Source: Lachnospiraceae bacterium (lineage in GTDB: Bacteria; Bacillota; Clostridia; Lachnospirales; Lachnospiraceae). From it: DNA of 64,000 nucleotides. The DNA lies in NCBI GenBank assembly GCA_910574185.1, contig CAJSZQ010000023.1, positions 1 to 64,000 of the forward strand. The letters are read 5' to 3'. The notes under the pieces are model-generated. The model made no database searches, had not been told where the DNA came from, and saw nothing but the letters and a program-made list of their open reading frames with translations. A program made the translations under genes and the position numbers. Within the stretch, counting starts at the first letter, position 1; the number at the start of each line of letters is the position of its first letter. Shown piece after piece: positions 45,448-54,866 of the stretch.

Positions 45448-46127
45448 GAATACTAATCATCGAGGACGATGAATCCCTGCACCGGATTCTCCGTCGAAGA
45501 CTTACTGAGGAAGGCTACGCCACAGACGGATGTTTTGACGGCAGAGAAGGTTTGGAATACATGGAAACCGACGTCTATGACTGTATCATTTTAGACTGGA
45601 TGCTTCCTGAAATAGACGGCGTCACAATTTTAAAAGACTTCCGGCGCAGAGGCCATCACACCCCTGTGCTGATGCTGACCGCCAAAGATTCCGTTATGGA
45701 CCGGGTACAGGGCCTTGACGCAGGAGCAGACGACTATCTCACCAAGCCCTTTGCCTACGACGAATTATCCGCAAGGCTGAGAGCGCTGCTTAGAAGAAAC
45801 AGCGAAAAACGCCAAAACATTCTGGAATTGGCTGATTTGGTGATGGATTTGCCAGCGCACAGGGTTTCCCGATCCGGTAAAGAAATTATTCTAACCTCAA
45901 AGGAATATTCTCTTTTAGAATATATGCTGCGTAACCAGGGACAGGCGCTCACCAGAAGTCAGATTGCCGACCATGTATGGAACTACAATTTCGACTACGA
46001 TTCCAATATCGTGGACGTATATATCCGCTATCTGCGGAACAAAATTGATAAGGACTATTCCAATCCGCTGATTCATACAGTCCGCGGATATGGTTATGTA
46101 ATAAAAGATGAATCAGAAAAACAGTAG
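45444..46127 (+). CDS. OmpR-family response regulator
   Basis: Start at 45444 (MRILIIEDDESLHRILRRRL) with CAGGAGGACG upstream; the longer frame is overlap with the previous gene. The receiver domain has Asp51 in CIILDWMLPE and Lys in LTKPFAY; the C-terminal winged helix has VDVYIRYLRNKID and HTVRGYGYV. It binds DNA when phosphorylated by the kinase that follows. Confidence 0.9.
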   Translation: MRILIIEDDESLHRILRRRLTEEGYATDGCFDGREGLEYMETDVYDCIILDWMLPEIDGVTILKDFRRRGHHTPVLMLTAKDSVMDRVQGLDAGADDYLTKPFAYDELSARLRALLRRNSEKRQNILELADLVMDLPAHRVSRSGKEIILTSKEYSLLEYMLRNQGQALTRSQIADHVWNYNFDYDSNIVDVYIRYLRNKIDKDYSNPLIHTVRGYGYVIKDESEKQ

Positions 46128-47202
46128 AATCAAACAACTCAACATCAGTACCAAAATCATACTGCTCTATATCGGGCTGTCGGCAATGCATCTGGCTTTG
46201 CTGATTCCAGCCCTTTATTTTATGGTAAAAATATCTTTTCAGGAAAAAGTATCCGAAGACATACAGAATTCTATTTCCACAGTTACCTCCCGACTGACTG
46301 CAGAAAATATTATGTGGCTTCTCATATTTCTAATTCCCGGATACTTAATGCTTGCCGCAATCAGCTCCTATATTCTGGCCAAACGCACGTTAAAGCCGGT
46401 TCATCAGATTACAATGGCTGCCAAATCTATCAAAAACGGTGATTTATCTGGTCGGATTGACGGCGTATTCTCCCATGATGAAGTAGGAGAACTTGCGGAT
46501 ACTTTTAACCAGATGATTAGCGAACTGGATTTTGCTTTTAAGCGGGAAAGACAATTCACCTCCGACGCTTCCCACGAACTTCGGACTCCCATGACCGTTA
46601 TCACCGCCTGCGCAGAAGACGCACTATGCACCGACGACGAAACCATTATTCGGGAAAATCTCCGGATTATCCAGGCAGAAAACCAACGCATGAGAAAAAT
46701 GCTCTCCCAGCTTCTGATGCTCTCTAGGGGTTACGAGGGACGCTGGCATTTTGAGTCGGAACATATCTTTCCCCATGAGATGGCAGATTCTGTTGCCGAA
46801 GCGCTGACAGCGGAAATAGAAAAGAAAAAAATTCATATTTATAATGAAATTCCAAAAACATTTTCCCTATATGCCGACCAGAGCTTGTTTACCCAGTTGC
46901 TGGTAAACCTTATGGAAAACGCTGTCAAATATGGAAATGAAAATGGCAGCATCTGGTTAACCGCCTTCGCAGAGGGCAGAGACAGCGTTATCTGCGTCAG
47001 AGACAACGGTATCGGCATCGGACGGGAAGATTTATCACATATCTTTGAACGGTTCTATCGCGCCGACAAGGCAAGAGACCGGAACGGTTCCGGTCTCGGT
47101 CTGTCAATTGTAAAATGGATTGTTGAACTCCACAGCGGCAGTATCACTGTAAATAGCAAGTTAGGCAAGGGAACGCTTTTCCGAATAGTCATTCCAAAGT
47201 AA
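46108..47202 (+). CDS. Sensor histidine kinase
   Basis: A 364-residue membrane kinase with helices ~17-40 and ~68-90, a HAMP segment (KRTLKPVHQITMAAKSIKNG...), HisKA with H156 in SHELRTP and HATPase with NLMENAVKYG, DNGIGIG and GSGLGLSIV. The extracytoplasmic loop is very short (~25 residues), which is typical of intramembrane-sensing kinases that watch cell-envelope stress. It overlaps the regulator by 20 bp. Confidence 0.9.
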   Translation: MNQKNSRIKQLNISTKIILLYIGLSAMHLALLIPALYFMVKISFQEKVSEDIQNSISTVTSRLTAENIMWLLIFLIPGYLMLAAISSYILAKRTLKPVHQITMAAKSIKNGDLSGRIDGVFSHDEVGELADTFNQMISELDFAFKRERQFTSDASHELRTPMTVITACAEDALCTDDETIIRENLRIIQAENQRMRKMLSQLLMLSRGYEGRWHFESEHIFPHEMADSVAEALTAEIEKKKIHIYNEIPKTFSLYADQSLFTQLLVNLMENAVKYGNENGSIWLTAFAEGRDSVICVRDNGIGIGREDLSHIFERFYRADKARDRNGSGLGLSIVKWIVELHSGSITVNSKLGKGTLFRIVIPK

Positions 47203-47203
47203 C

Positions 47204-47283
47204 AGTTCAGCCTGCAACTGCGCATTTGCTGCGCAGTTAGCAGCCAATGCACCTGAGTAGCCAAGAATCCGGAAGGCTGAACT
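47204..47283. terminator. Palindromic element between convergent genes
   Basis: Outer arms AGTTCAGCCT (47204) and AGGCTGAACT (47274) enclose an inner AACTGCGCA/TGCGCAGTT hairpin. It starts directly after the kinase stop and likely ends transcripts from both sides. The style resembles the element at 44.4 kb. Confidence 0.55.
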
Positions 47284-47347
47284 ATTTTACATTCCAAATT
47301 AAAGAATCCTTCTAACCTATTTTCAAACTCTATCCTGACGAATATAG

Positions 47348-47950
47348 CTATTGCTTTTCTGGAAAAATGATTTTAAAAACAAAGAAAAAAATTACCATAG
47401 ATACACCGCCGGTTATAACCGTTACCAGTATATTGTATAAAGCTGGAGAGACATAAACTGCTGCTACCGGCATCCAGATATTATTGAAACCATTACAAAC
47501 CAGAGATATTACAAGCCAGGCAATCAAATACCAGATTGCCTGATACACTGGATTTCCATGACTTTTGAAGGTAATATTTCTCTGAAGCGGAAAATTAATA
47601 CACTGTGCAAGAAAGGAACCCGTTTCATAACTGATAAAATACCCAAGCCCTCCTCCAATCACAACCCCTCCAGACGCATCGCGCAGAACATTATACCCAA
47701 GCAGACTCCATGCAAATTCCACTCCCAAAACCTTAACAGGTATCTGGGGCCACATAAACTCTGTTGCGGCCAGTTTTTCCCCTAAAATCTCTGGCATTAT
47801 TGTAAAAATCAAATATTGAAACACTGTTACTCCCGCGCTAAAAAAGACAAAATAAAAAATCTGGTGAATCCATTTAGAAAGTCTGGGATAACTCTTGTCA
47901 AAAGAGAGCCATCTCTCTTTCCATTCCGCCGCTATTTTTCTCATATGCAT
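47348..47950 (-). CDS. GtrA family membrane protein
   Basis: A 200-residue protein with four transmembrane helices (~28-52, ~95-118, ~135-155, ~170-193) and the conserved QCINFPLQRNITFKS loop of GtrA/DPMS-like proteins. These flip or help transfer lipid-linked sugars. It lies 33 bp after the GH3 gene on the same strand and is probably its operon end. Confidence 0.8.
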   Translation of the reverse strand: MHMRKIAAEWKERWLSFDKSYPRLSKWIHQIFYFVFFSAGVTVFQYLIFTIMPEILGEKLAATEFMWPQIPVKVLGVEFAWSLLGYNVLRDASGGVVIGGGLGYFISYETGSFLAQCINFPLQRNITFKSHGNPVYQAIWYLIAWLVISLVCNGFNNIWMPVAAVYVSPALYNILVTVITGGVSMVIFFFVFKIIFPEKQ

Positions 47951-47983
47951 TCCCTTTCGTATTTAACATTAGCCAGATATTTA

Positions 47984-50440
47984 TTATTCTAATTTCTGAC
48001 TGGATGAAGAACTTGCGCTCAACCTAGACAGATACTTCTTATTCTCTCGCAGATTAACAAAGAATCCGACAATAACTTTTTTCATTCCCCGGAAGAAGTG
48101 TCCGTTAACCATCGTCACGATTCCTTCCGCCATTTCCATGCTAACGAGCCCTTCTGTCATCTTCGCCATCGCCCGAAATGGAATATTACAGATAAACAAT
48201 ATATTTAAATCCGGCTTTCCCTTTTTTTCGCACCTTTTCTTCTTATACAAGATATATTTCCAGATTACTCTGGCAAACAGACTTTTTGCATAATACATCT
48301 GGCAGACTGCGTCGTTTAATCCCAACTCTCTGCTCCATTTTCCGTCAGGCGCAGGACGTCCCAGAAGACGTTCAAACTCCCTGTCAGAAACCTGTCGAAT
48401 TTCTCCGCAGTAATAGGATTCATAATTTTCCCGCTCATAAGGATGAATCCTCATTGTTCCTGTAATCTCTACTTCCCCTTTTAGACATATATTCCCGGCG
48501 TGTGCTCCTATCAATATCTGATATCTTCCGCTTTCGATTTCCCATTCCTCAGTTTTCACATTCCAAAAACGAAACGTCTTATCATCAAACAGAATTTCCG
48601 CTTTCTTACTCTCTGCAGCTTTTAATTGTATTTTGACGAACCCTTTCAGTTCCTTTTCAGGACGAAAAACTTCTGAATCCGGAAGCCTTACATACATCTG
48701 TGCAATTTCTGTTCCTCCGCATTTTCCCGTATTGGTAACTGTAAAAGTAACCTGATTCTCACTTATTATTAAATCTGAATACTGGAAGGTTGTATAAGAT
48801 AACCCATACCCAAATGGATACCGCACTTTCACTCTCGCCGTATCGTAATACCGGTATCCAATATAGATTCCCTCCCTGTATTCAGCACTGCGCTCTTTTC
48901 CTGGAAAATAATGAAACGCCGGCGTATCCTCATATCGGACAGGATAAGTTTCTGCAAGCTTTCCGGAGGGATTCACTTTTCCCGTCACAATATCCAGGAT
49001 TGCCCCCGCCCCCGCCTGTCCTCCCAGATATCCATGAAGAATGGCTTTCAGCTTACTCTGCCAGGGCATCTCAATTACAGAGCCTCCGCTCAAAATACCC
49101 ACAATATTTTTATTTACTTTCCAAATCGACTGAAGAAGTTCTATCTGATTCTGCGGCAGCTTCATGTGCTTCCGGTCCATCCCTTCTGCTTCGCTGCTTT
49201 CATCCAGTCCGAAAAAATACAGAACGATATCTGATTTTGCCGCAAGTACAAGCGCCTCCCTGAGCAGCTTTTCCTGTCTGAATCTACTTCCATTCGCACC
49301 GGTTCTTTCATAACCGGACGCTATCCCTGTAATCTTAAGCCCGCATTTTTTTACCAGTCTGGAAATGGATTCAAGATATGTAGGATTCACCGCAGAAGAA
49401 CCTGCTCCCTGATATCTTGGTATTTTCGCAAATTCTCCAATTACCGCTACTTTCTTTCCAGGCTGAATCGGCAGTATGTTCTGAACATTTTTCAGAAGAA
49501 CGACACTTTCCGCTGACGCTTTTCTCGCCAGTCTGTGATGCTCTGCTTTGTTATATACTATCTTCTCCTTTTTCTGTGACAAGGTAAAAACCGCATCCAG
49601 AAGTCCGCTCACACAGCTATCTATCTCATCCTCCGACAATCGATTTTCCTTTACAGCTTTTATCAGTTCTCTGGCTGAATCAAATCCCGGCGCCGGCATC
49701 TCTAGATTAGAGCCTGCTTTTACCCCTTTTACATGATCGTTTGAACCGCCCCAGTCTGTAACAATAATCCCGTCAAATCCCCATTCTCTCCGCAAAATAT
49801 CTTTAATTAAATGCTGGTTCTCATTTGCATAAATTCCGTTAACCTCATTATAACTGGTCATTATGGCTTTTGCTCCGCCTTCTTTGACTGCTATTTCAAA
49901 TCCTGTCAGATAGATTTCTCTTAACGTCCTCTCATCTACCACAGCATTCATAGCCATACGGCGCAGCTCCTGATTATTCACCGCAAAATGTTTCGGACAC
50001 GCAGATACTCCTCTGCTCTGGATTCCCCTAATATAGGCCGCCGCCAATTTCCCTGCCAGATAAGGGTCCTCAGAAAAATATTCAAAATTCCGTCCGCATA
50101 AAGGACTTCTCTTCATATTCAAACCAGGCCCCAAAAGTACGTTCACTTTCTGGGCTTTTGCCTCTTCTCCCAATGCTTTCCCTATTTCTTCCGCCAGTTT
50201 TTCATCCCAGCTATTGGCAATCGCCGCGGCAGATGGAAAACAAGTTGCCGGTATGGAAGGATGGATTCCCAGATGATCTCCCTCTCCCACTTGTTTGCGA
50301 ACTCCGCAGGGCCCGTCTGAAAAAAAGATAGAGGGAATGGCAAGACGCGGGAAATCCCACGTCTGCCATTCATTTTTTCCGCTTAGAAACGCTGCTTTTT
50401 CCTCCAGGGTCATTTTCTCAATGATATCCTGATACTTCAT
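47984..50440 (-). CDS. GH3 beta-glucosidase-like enzyme
   Basis: An 818-residue enzyme with normal GH3 order: TIM barrel (nucleophile Asp229 in GFDGIIVTDWGGS), alpha/beta sandwich (~300-530) and fibronectin-III-like domain (~560-650), then a ~160-residue C-terminal extension. No signal peptide, so it works in the cytosol on imported beta-glucosides or related sugars. Stop and start of the two GH3 genes overlap by one base (TAATG). Confidence 0.9.
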   Translation of the reverse strand: MKYQDIIEKMTLEEKAAFLSGKNEWQTWDFPRLAIPSIFFSDGPCGVRKQVGEGDHLGIHPSIPATCFPSAAAIANSWDEKLAEEIGKALGEEAKAQKVNVLLGPGLNMKRSPLCGRNFEYFSEDPYLAGKLAAAYIRGIQSRGVSACPKHFAVNNQELRRMAMNAVVDERTLREIYLTGFEIAVKEGGAKAIMTSYNEVNGIYANENQHLIKDILRREWGFDGIIVTDWGGSNDHVKGVKAGSNLEMPAPGFDSARELIKAVKENRLSEDEIDSCVSGLLDAVFTLSQKKEKIVYNKAEHHRLARKASAESVVLLKNVQNILPIQPGKKVAVIGEFAKIPRYQGAGSSAVNPTYLESISRLVKKCGLKITGIASGYERTGANGSRFRQEKLLREALVLAAKSDIVLYFFGLDESSEAEGMDRKHMKLPQNQIELLQSIWKVNKNIVGILSGGSVIEMPWQSKLKAILHGYLGGQAGAGAILDIVTGKVNPSGKLAETYPVRYEDTPAFHYFPGKERSAEYREGIYIGYRYYDTARVKVRYPFGYGLSYTTFQYSDLIISENQVTFTVTNTGKCGGTEIAQMYVRLPDSEVFRPEKELKGFVKIQLKAAESKKAEILFDDKTFRFWNVKTEEWEIESGRYQILIGAHAGNICLKGEVEITGTMRIHPYERENYESYYCGEIRQVSDREFERLLGRPAPDGKWSRELGLNDAVCQMYYAKSLFARVIWKYILYKKKRCEKKGKPDLNILFICNIPFRAMAKMTEGLVSMEMAEGIVTMVNGHFFRGMKKVIVGFFVNLRENKKYLSRLSASSSSSQKLE

Positions 50441-53193
50441 TAGCTCTTTTCTCCCGACTGACTATTCTCTGCAAACTCTTTGCGCTTTTTATGCTGTTTC
50501 CAGAAGAAAGCTCCTGCTCCTGCCGCTGCAAGGATATCAACTGCAATCAAAATATAAAGCCAATATGGAGTAGGACCAAAATAATTGATGTCCATAGCCG
50601 TTGAATTTACAACTGTGTACAATATGTGACGGGTTGCTTCTCTCATTGCCTGCTTACCTGCGTTACTGGTATCCTTCACATCCCTGCCAGTCGTTGTGAG
50701 TATAAAGTCATTTCCCGCGCGAATACCTTGCTCTGCATTCATGTACGTATCGTCAAAAGGCCAGTCAGATATAACCATACCCTCAAATCCCCACTCGCCT
50801 CGAAGCACATCGGTCAGCAGCGGCCTGCTTGCGCCAGTCCATACGTTTCCAATCCGATTATAGGATGACATCAGGGCATGTACGTCTGCATTCTTTACCG
50901 CGATTTCAAAAGGTCTCAGATAAATTTCCCTGATTGCCTGTTCATTGCTCCATGTAGCAATACCGTCAACTGCATTCGTACATTGGTTATACATTGCAAA
51001 ATGCTTGATATAGCAATATACGTTATTTGTATTAAAACCTGTGACGATTCCGGCAGCCATATAGCCGGAAATAACCGGATCTTCCGAATAATATTCGTAA
51101 TTTCTGCCTCCAAAGGCAGTCCTGTGAATATTCATAGAAGGACCGTAAATTCCACTGATTCCCCAGGCAACTGCCTCTGCGCTAAAGCATTCGCCCATTT
51201 CCTGCGCCAAATCCTTATTCCACGTACTTGCAAGCACGACTCCCGTTATATAGGACACTCCCTCATATGCCGTTTCATTCACTAACGCCTTAATTCCAGC
51301 GGGCCCATCTAAATCAACCGAGTAAGGTTTCTCGATGGATTCAATTGTCTGAGTTGCAAAACCACCCCATCCGATTAGCTTAGACATTTCCTCTACGGTT
51401 ACCTGCTCCAGCAGTTCCTCCCACATCGGATCATCATAGGCTTTCCCTTTCAAATCTGCCAGTTTTAATCCATGATCTTTTATTACGATATCCTCTGCGT
51501 CCAAATCCTCCGGCGGATTAAAATCTGTCCACTGAGCTGCAATTTCCGGAGACGCCTCTCTCTGCTGCGGTACATCTTTCGGCAGAGTTCCTTCCCAGTC
51601 TGAGCGGGAAACACATGTGATATCCACATCTCCTTCCACATCCTGGAAACGGGAAACCGCTGCGATTTCATCTGCACTCCGTTTGTTATTCTCATCATAA
51701 ATTTCTGTCTCTTCCACTGTATAACTGCGGGAATCAATTACCTCGTGGGCGTTTTTCATAAGCTTAAATTCATATTCTCCCGCGTCCAGCACATAGCACC
51801 CTCTATCTACATAATCAAACGCCGCAGCCTCTTCCAGTCCAAAAGAAAGTTCCACCAAATCGGATTCCCCAGGTTCAAGAAGTTTTGTTTTACCAAAATC
51901 AGACAACGCTACATGCGGTTTCTCGATTCCACCCTCTTTATATGGCGCTGTGGTATAAACCTGAACAACGTCTTTTCCAGACGTATCTCCAGTATTGGTC
52001 ACCTTCGCCGTCATAGTTACCATTCCGTCTTCCACAGAAAAATCTTTTATTTCCTGTTCAAATTCCGTATAACTTAATCCATATCCAAAAGGATACTTTA
52101 CCGCCGCGCGATAAGCTTTCTCGTCAATCTTTCCAGTTTCATTATCAACCCAGCGTGTCTCATAATAACGATATCCCACATAGATTCCTTCCGCATAATC
52201 CACATAACCCTGATAACCTGTCGCCGCATCTCCCGCCCAGGTTGTACTTTCAAATTCTGTACCGGTATAATAATGGTTTCCAAAATTCTCCATAGCAGGA
52301 GCAGAAGTTAAATCATAAGCATAAGTATCCACTGTACGGCCGGAAGGATTAACTTTTCCTGAAAGTACGCTTCCTACAGCATTCATTCCCGTTTCTCCCG
52401 GTCCTCCAATCCAAAGCGCAGCGTCGATTTTCCCTTCCTCTAAGAATCCCAGTTCAAAGGGATAACTGGAATTTAATACAAGAACCACTTTATCAAATTC
52501 CATACTGTCTACTTGATCAATGAGGTCTTTTTCTTCCTTACTTAACTCCAGATAATGCTCATCCGAAGCGCCGCCTAATTCACTCATATCCAGAGGCAAA
52601 TCCTTTTCCCCTTCGCCTCCGATTCGACTTAAAAAAATCAGGGCTACGTCTGAATATTCTCTTGTGTGCTGCAACAGTTCGTCGCTATACTTGTCTATCG
52701 ACACCTGATGCTTAGTATAATCTGTTGTAAAACTTCCCAGAGAATCTTTTGTTTTGCTGGACAAACCGCTGTTTTCATAGAACTCTCTCAATTCGCTGTC
52801 CGCATGGATACCGGCGCTTTCTAATCCCTCAAACAGCGGAACGGCATTATCCATATTTCCTGCGCCCGACCCTACTCCGCTGTAAACAGGACTAATAGAG
52901 GACCACCCAAATACGCTGACATTCGCTTCTTTCTCATTAGACATTTCAAGAGGAAGGGCGTTATTTTCATTCTGCAGCAGCACAATCGCCTCTTCCTCAA
53001 TTCTTTCCACTACATCCCTCGCTGTCTTCGCAGTTTCTTCAATTGCTTTCTCATCTGTTTCCGGTTTGGAAAAAAACTGTGTAATTACGTTATAATACAT
53101 ACCGCCGGCTATGTTCCCTGCAAGTAATATAATCAGCAAAATACTTACAATGACCGTACCGGCCTTTCCTGGCTTCTTCCGATTTTTCTCCAT
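50440..53193 (-). CDS. Membrane-anchored GH3 enzyme with swapped domain order
   Basis: A 917-residue protein. A transmembrane anchor (~15-38, VIVSILLIILLAGNIAGGMYY) leads outside. The alpha/beta sandwich (~60-330) and FnIII-like domain (~390-500) come first and the TIM barrel last, with nucleophile Asp810 in GFEGMVISDWPFDD. A second helix (~878-898) and basic tail end the protein. This circular order exists in a subset of GH3 enzymes. It probably releases sugars at the cell surface for the inner GH3. Confidence 0.85.
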   Translation of the reverse strand: MEKNRKKPGKAGTVIVSILLIILLAGNIAGGMYYNVITQFFSKPETDEKAIEETAKTARDVVERIEEEAIVLLQNENNALPLEMSNEKEANVSVFGWSSISPVYSGVGSGAGNMDNAVPLFEGLESAGIHADSELREFYENSGLSSKTKDSLGSFTTDYTKHQVSIDKYSDELLQHTREYSDVALIFLSRIGGEGEKDLPLDMSELGGASDEHYLELSKEEKDLIDQVDSMEFDKVVLVLNSSYPFELGFLEEGKIDAALWIGGPGETGMNAVGSVLSGKVNPSGRTVDTYAYDLTSAPAMENFGNHYYTGTEFESTTWAGDAATGYQGYVDYAEGIYVGYRYYETRWVDNETGKIDEKAYRAAVKYPFGYGLSYTEFEQEIKDFSVEDGMVTMTAKVTNTGDTSGKDVVQVYTTAPYKEGGIEKPHVALSDFGKTKLLEPGESDLVELSFGLEEAAAFDYVDRGCYVLDAGEYEFKLMKNAHEVIDSRSYTVEETEIYDENNKRSADEIAAVSRFQDVEGDVDITCVSRSDWEGTLPKDVPQQREASPEIAAQWTDFNPPEDLDAEDIVIKDHGLKLADLKGKAYDDPMWEELLEQVTVEEMSKLIGWGGFATQTIESIEKPYSVDLDGPAGIKALVNETAYEGVSYITGVVLASTWNKDLAQEMGECFSAEAVAWGISGIYGPSMNIHRTAFGGRNYEYYSEDPVISGYMAAGIVTGFNTNNVYCYIKHFAMYNQCTNAVDGIATWSNEQAIREIYLRPFEIAVKNADVHALMSSYNRIGNVWTGASRPLLTDVLRGEWGFEGMVISDWPFDDTYMNAEQGIRAGNDFILTTTGRDVKDTSNAGKQAMREATRHILYTVVNSTAMDINYFGPTPYWLYILIAVDILAAAGAGAFFWKQHKKRKEFAENSQSGEKS

Positions 53194-53306
53194 TTACTCC
53201 ATCTCCTCCTAGAATATAAGTGTAATGTTTTTCTTGCATGTTTGGCCAAATCAATTGATTACCTTGTATATATTCTAACAGTACTTTTCCTTTCCCGCCT
53301 GTTTTT

Positions 53307-53336
53307 GCATAACCTGTACTTTTTCTGCACAACTTG
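53307..53336 (-). promoter_or_regulatory. LytTR-type direct repeats upstream of the GH3 operon
   Basis: On the minus strand CAAGTTGTGC and CAGGTTATGC are spaced 20 bp start to start, the spacing that LytTR regulators use on one DNA face. The adjoining genes encode a LytTR regulator. TAGAAT about 60 bp downstream could be a -10 box with a poor -35, as expected for an activated promoter. Confidence 0.6.
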
Positions 53337-53358
53337 CATATCCTTTGTATATTTTAGC

Positions 53359-53403
53359 CAAAAAACAACGCCGGAATTTGTGTACTTTGCAAATTCCAGC
53401 GCT
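53359..53403 (-). terminator. Terminator after the sensor kinase
   Basis: Minus strand AGCGCTGGAATTTG pairs with CAAATTCCGGCGTT and is followed by GTTTTTT. It isolates the GH3 operon from the regulatory genes upstream. Confidence 0.8.
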
Positions 53404-53432
53404 ATTTCTCATCCACTGTGGCTGTCTTCTTA

Positions 53433-54752
53433 TCAAACTTCCAATGGAATTAATATCTTTAATCGAAACCACTCGTCTTTACACACAATATCCACTTCTC
53501 CGCCATATTTGTGCACAGTATATTTCAGACTTTTTAATCCATATCCATGAAACTTTGCTTCTTTCTTTGTCGTTATCGGAAGATTTTTCTCAAATATTAG
53601 TTCTCCTTCACAATAATTCTCAAACCGGATTAGTAGAAACCCTTTCTGCCCTGAAGCCGAAACATGTATCAGCCGTTTTTCCTTATCTCTTATCTTCTTC
53701 TCACACTCTATCGCATTATCTAATGCATTGCCGAATATGGAACAAATATCCATTACGTCCATAAATTCAAACAGCTTTCCATCCACTACACAGGTCATGG
53801 AAATATCATGTTTCATGCACAATAAATTCTTAGCCGTCAAAAGTGTATCCAAGACTTTGTTTCCGGTCCGGCTCCACGCTTCGTAATTTACAATTTCCTC
53901 CTCCATCTTATCTAAATATTCCGCACGTTTCCTGGAATTTTCTTCTGCCCGAAGCGCAATGATATGGTGTTTTAGATCATGATATTTGTAATTGATAAGC
54001 TCCATCGCCTCCTGGGCCTGCTGATACTGGACATACTGGTTATGCAGAATATTCTGTACGCTCTCCAGTTCATGCCGCATATGCAGTTCAATCCGCTGAA
54101 CATGATAGGCGTACATAATTGCCACGCCTCCTAAGTCTACAAGAGTACGTACATTAAAAATCTCTTCGCTCTGTTGTCCGCCAAAAATCGTATTGGCAGA
54201 TACAAAGCCCAGATTACTCATCAAAAACACTGCAAGTCCAATAATAATATAAGCAGCCAGCTCTTTATTTGTAACCATATACGCCCTGTCATCCGACGCA
54301 TACTTTTTATAGACAAACCACAAAACTGCATACACGATACCGTATACTGCAAACAGCCAGAATATACAGAATACCTTTCCCTGCAGACTGGCATGAAACG
54401 AAAACCAGCAGTATGTCTGCCACTCGATTGACGCGGCAAATTCTGCCTCAACAAAAGCCCGGATACAGTAATACCCCGTCTCTTTTCTGCCTAATTCCGT
54501 ACAGCTACTAATGTATCCGTACATCAGTAATACGGCCGTCCCCATACAGAGAACCCACCATATATTCTGTAAGCTCTTTGTCAATTCAAGAAAGGCAATC
54601 TGGCAAACCAGCGCAGCCAACGAAATTCCTGCCAGTTTCATTCCAGATAAGCGTCGCCTTACTTCAAGAATACATAACAAACAGGCAAGCCACTCCGCCA
54701 ACGCTGTATAAAGTCTCGGAATATCCGGCAATATCATTTCTGCTGTATTCAT
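53433..54752 (-). CDS. AgrC-like sensor histidine kinase (GHKL)
   Basis: A 439-residue protein with about six transmembrane helices in the first ~210 residues, a coiled HisKA-type region with NYKYHDLKHHI as phosphoacceptor and a GHKL ATPase (IFGNALDNAIECEKKIRDKE, HGYGLKSL). This is the class of peptide-sensing kinases that work with LytTR regulators. No peptide precursor or AgrB is seen nearby, so its signal is unknown. Confidence 0.85.
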   Translation of the reverse strand: MNTAEMILPDIPRLYTALAEWLACLLCILEVRRRLSGMKLAGISLAALVCQIAFLELTKSLQNIWWVLCMGTAVLLMYGYISSCTELGRKETGYYCIRAFVEAEFAASIEWQTYCWFSFHASLQGKVFCIFWLFAVYGIVYAVLWFVYKKYASDDRAYMVTNKELAAYIIIGLAVFLMSNLGFVSANTIFGGQQSEEIFNVRTLVDLGGVAIMYAYHVQRIELHMRHELESVQNILHNQYVQYQQAQEAMELINYKYHDLKHHIIALRAEENSRKRAEYLDKMEEEIVNYEAWSRTGNKVLDTLLTAKNLLCMKHDISMTCVVDGKLFEFMDVMDICSIFGNALDNAIECEKKIRDKEKRLIHVSASGQKGFLLIRFENYCEGELIFEKNLPITTKKEAKFHGYGLKSLKYTVHKYGGEVDIVCKDEWFRLKILIPLEV

Positions 54753-54866
54753 CTTCTTTCCTCTAGAGCGTGTTTGAAAATTGCTTTCTGCAAGATGTCG
54801 TCCCAGTTTGCATCAGATTTTATGCTATTTGGGAGGTGTAGCGAGCTGTCGGAAGAAAACGAGGTA
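54753..54866. other. Gap between kinase and regulator genes
   Basis: A 114-bp gap holds the text GAGCGTGTTTGAAAATTGC and a G+A-rich stretch, possibly a fragment of a small mobile repeat. No gene is seen. Confidence 0.3.

Noticed and set aside
53242-53764. Two plus-strand ORFs in and after the terminator
   Set aside because: They run over the terminator and over the kinase gene end on the other strand; no context.
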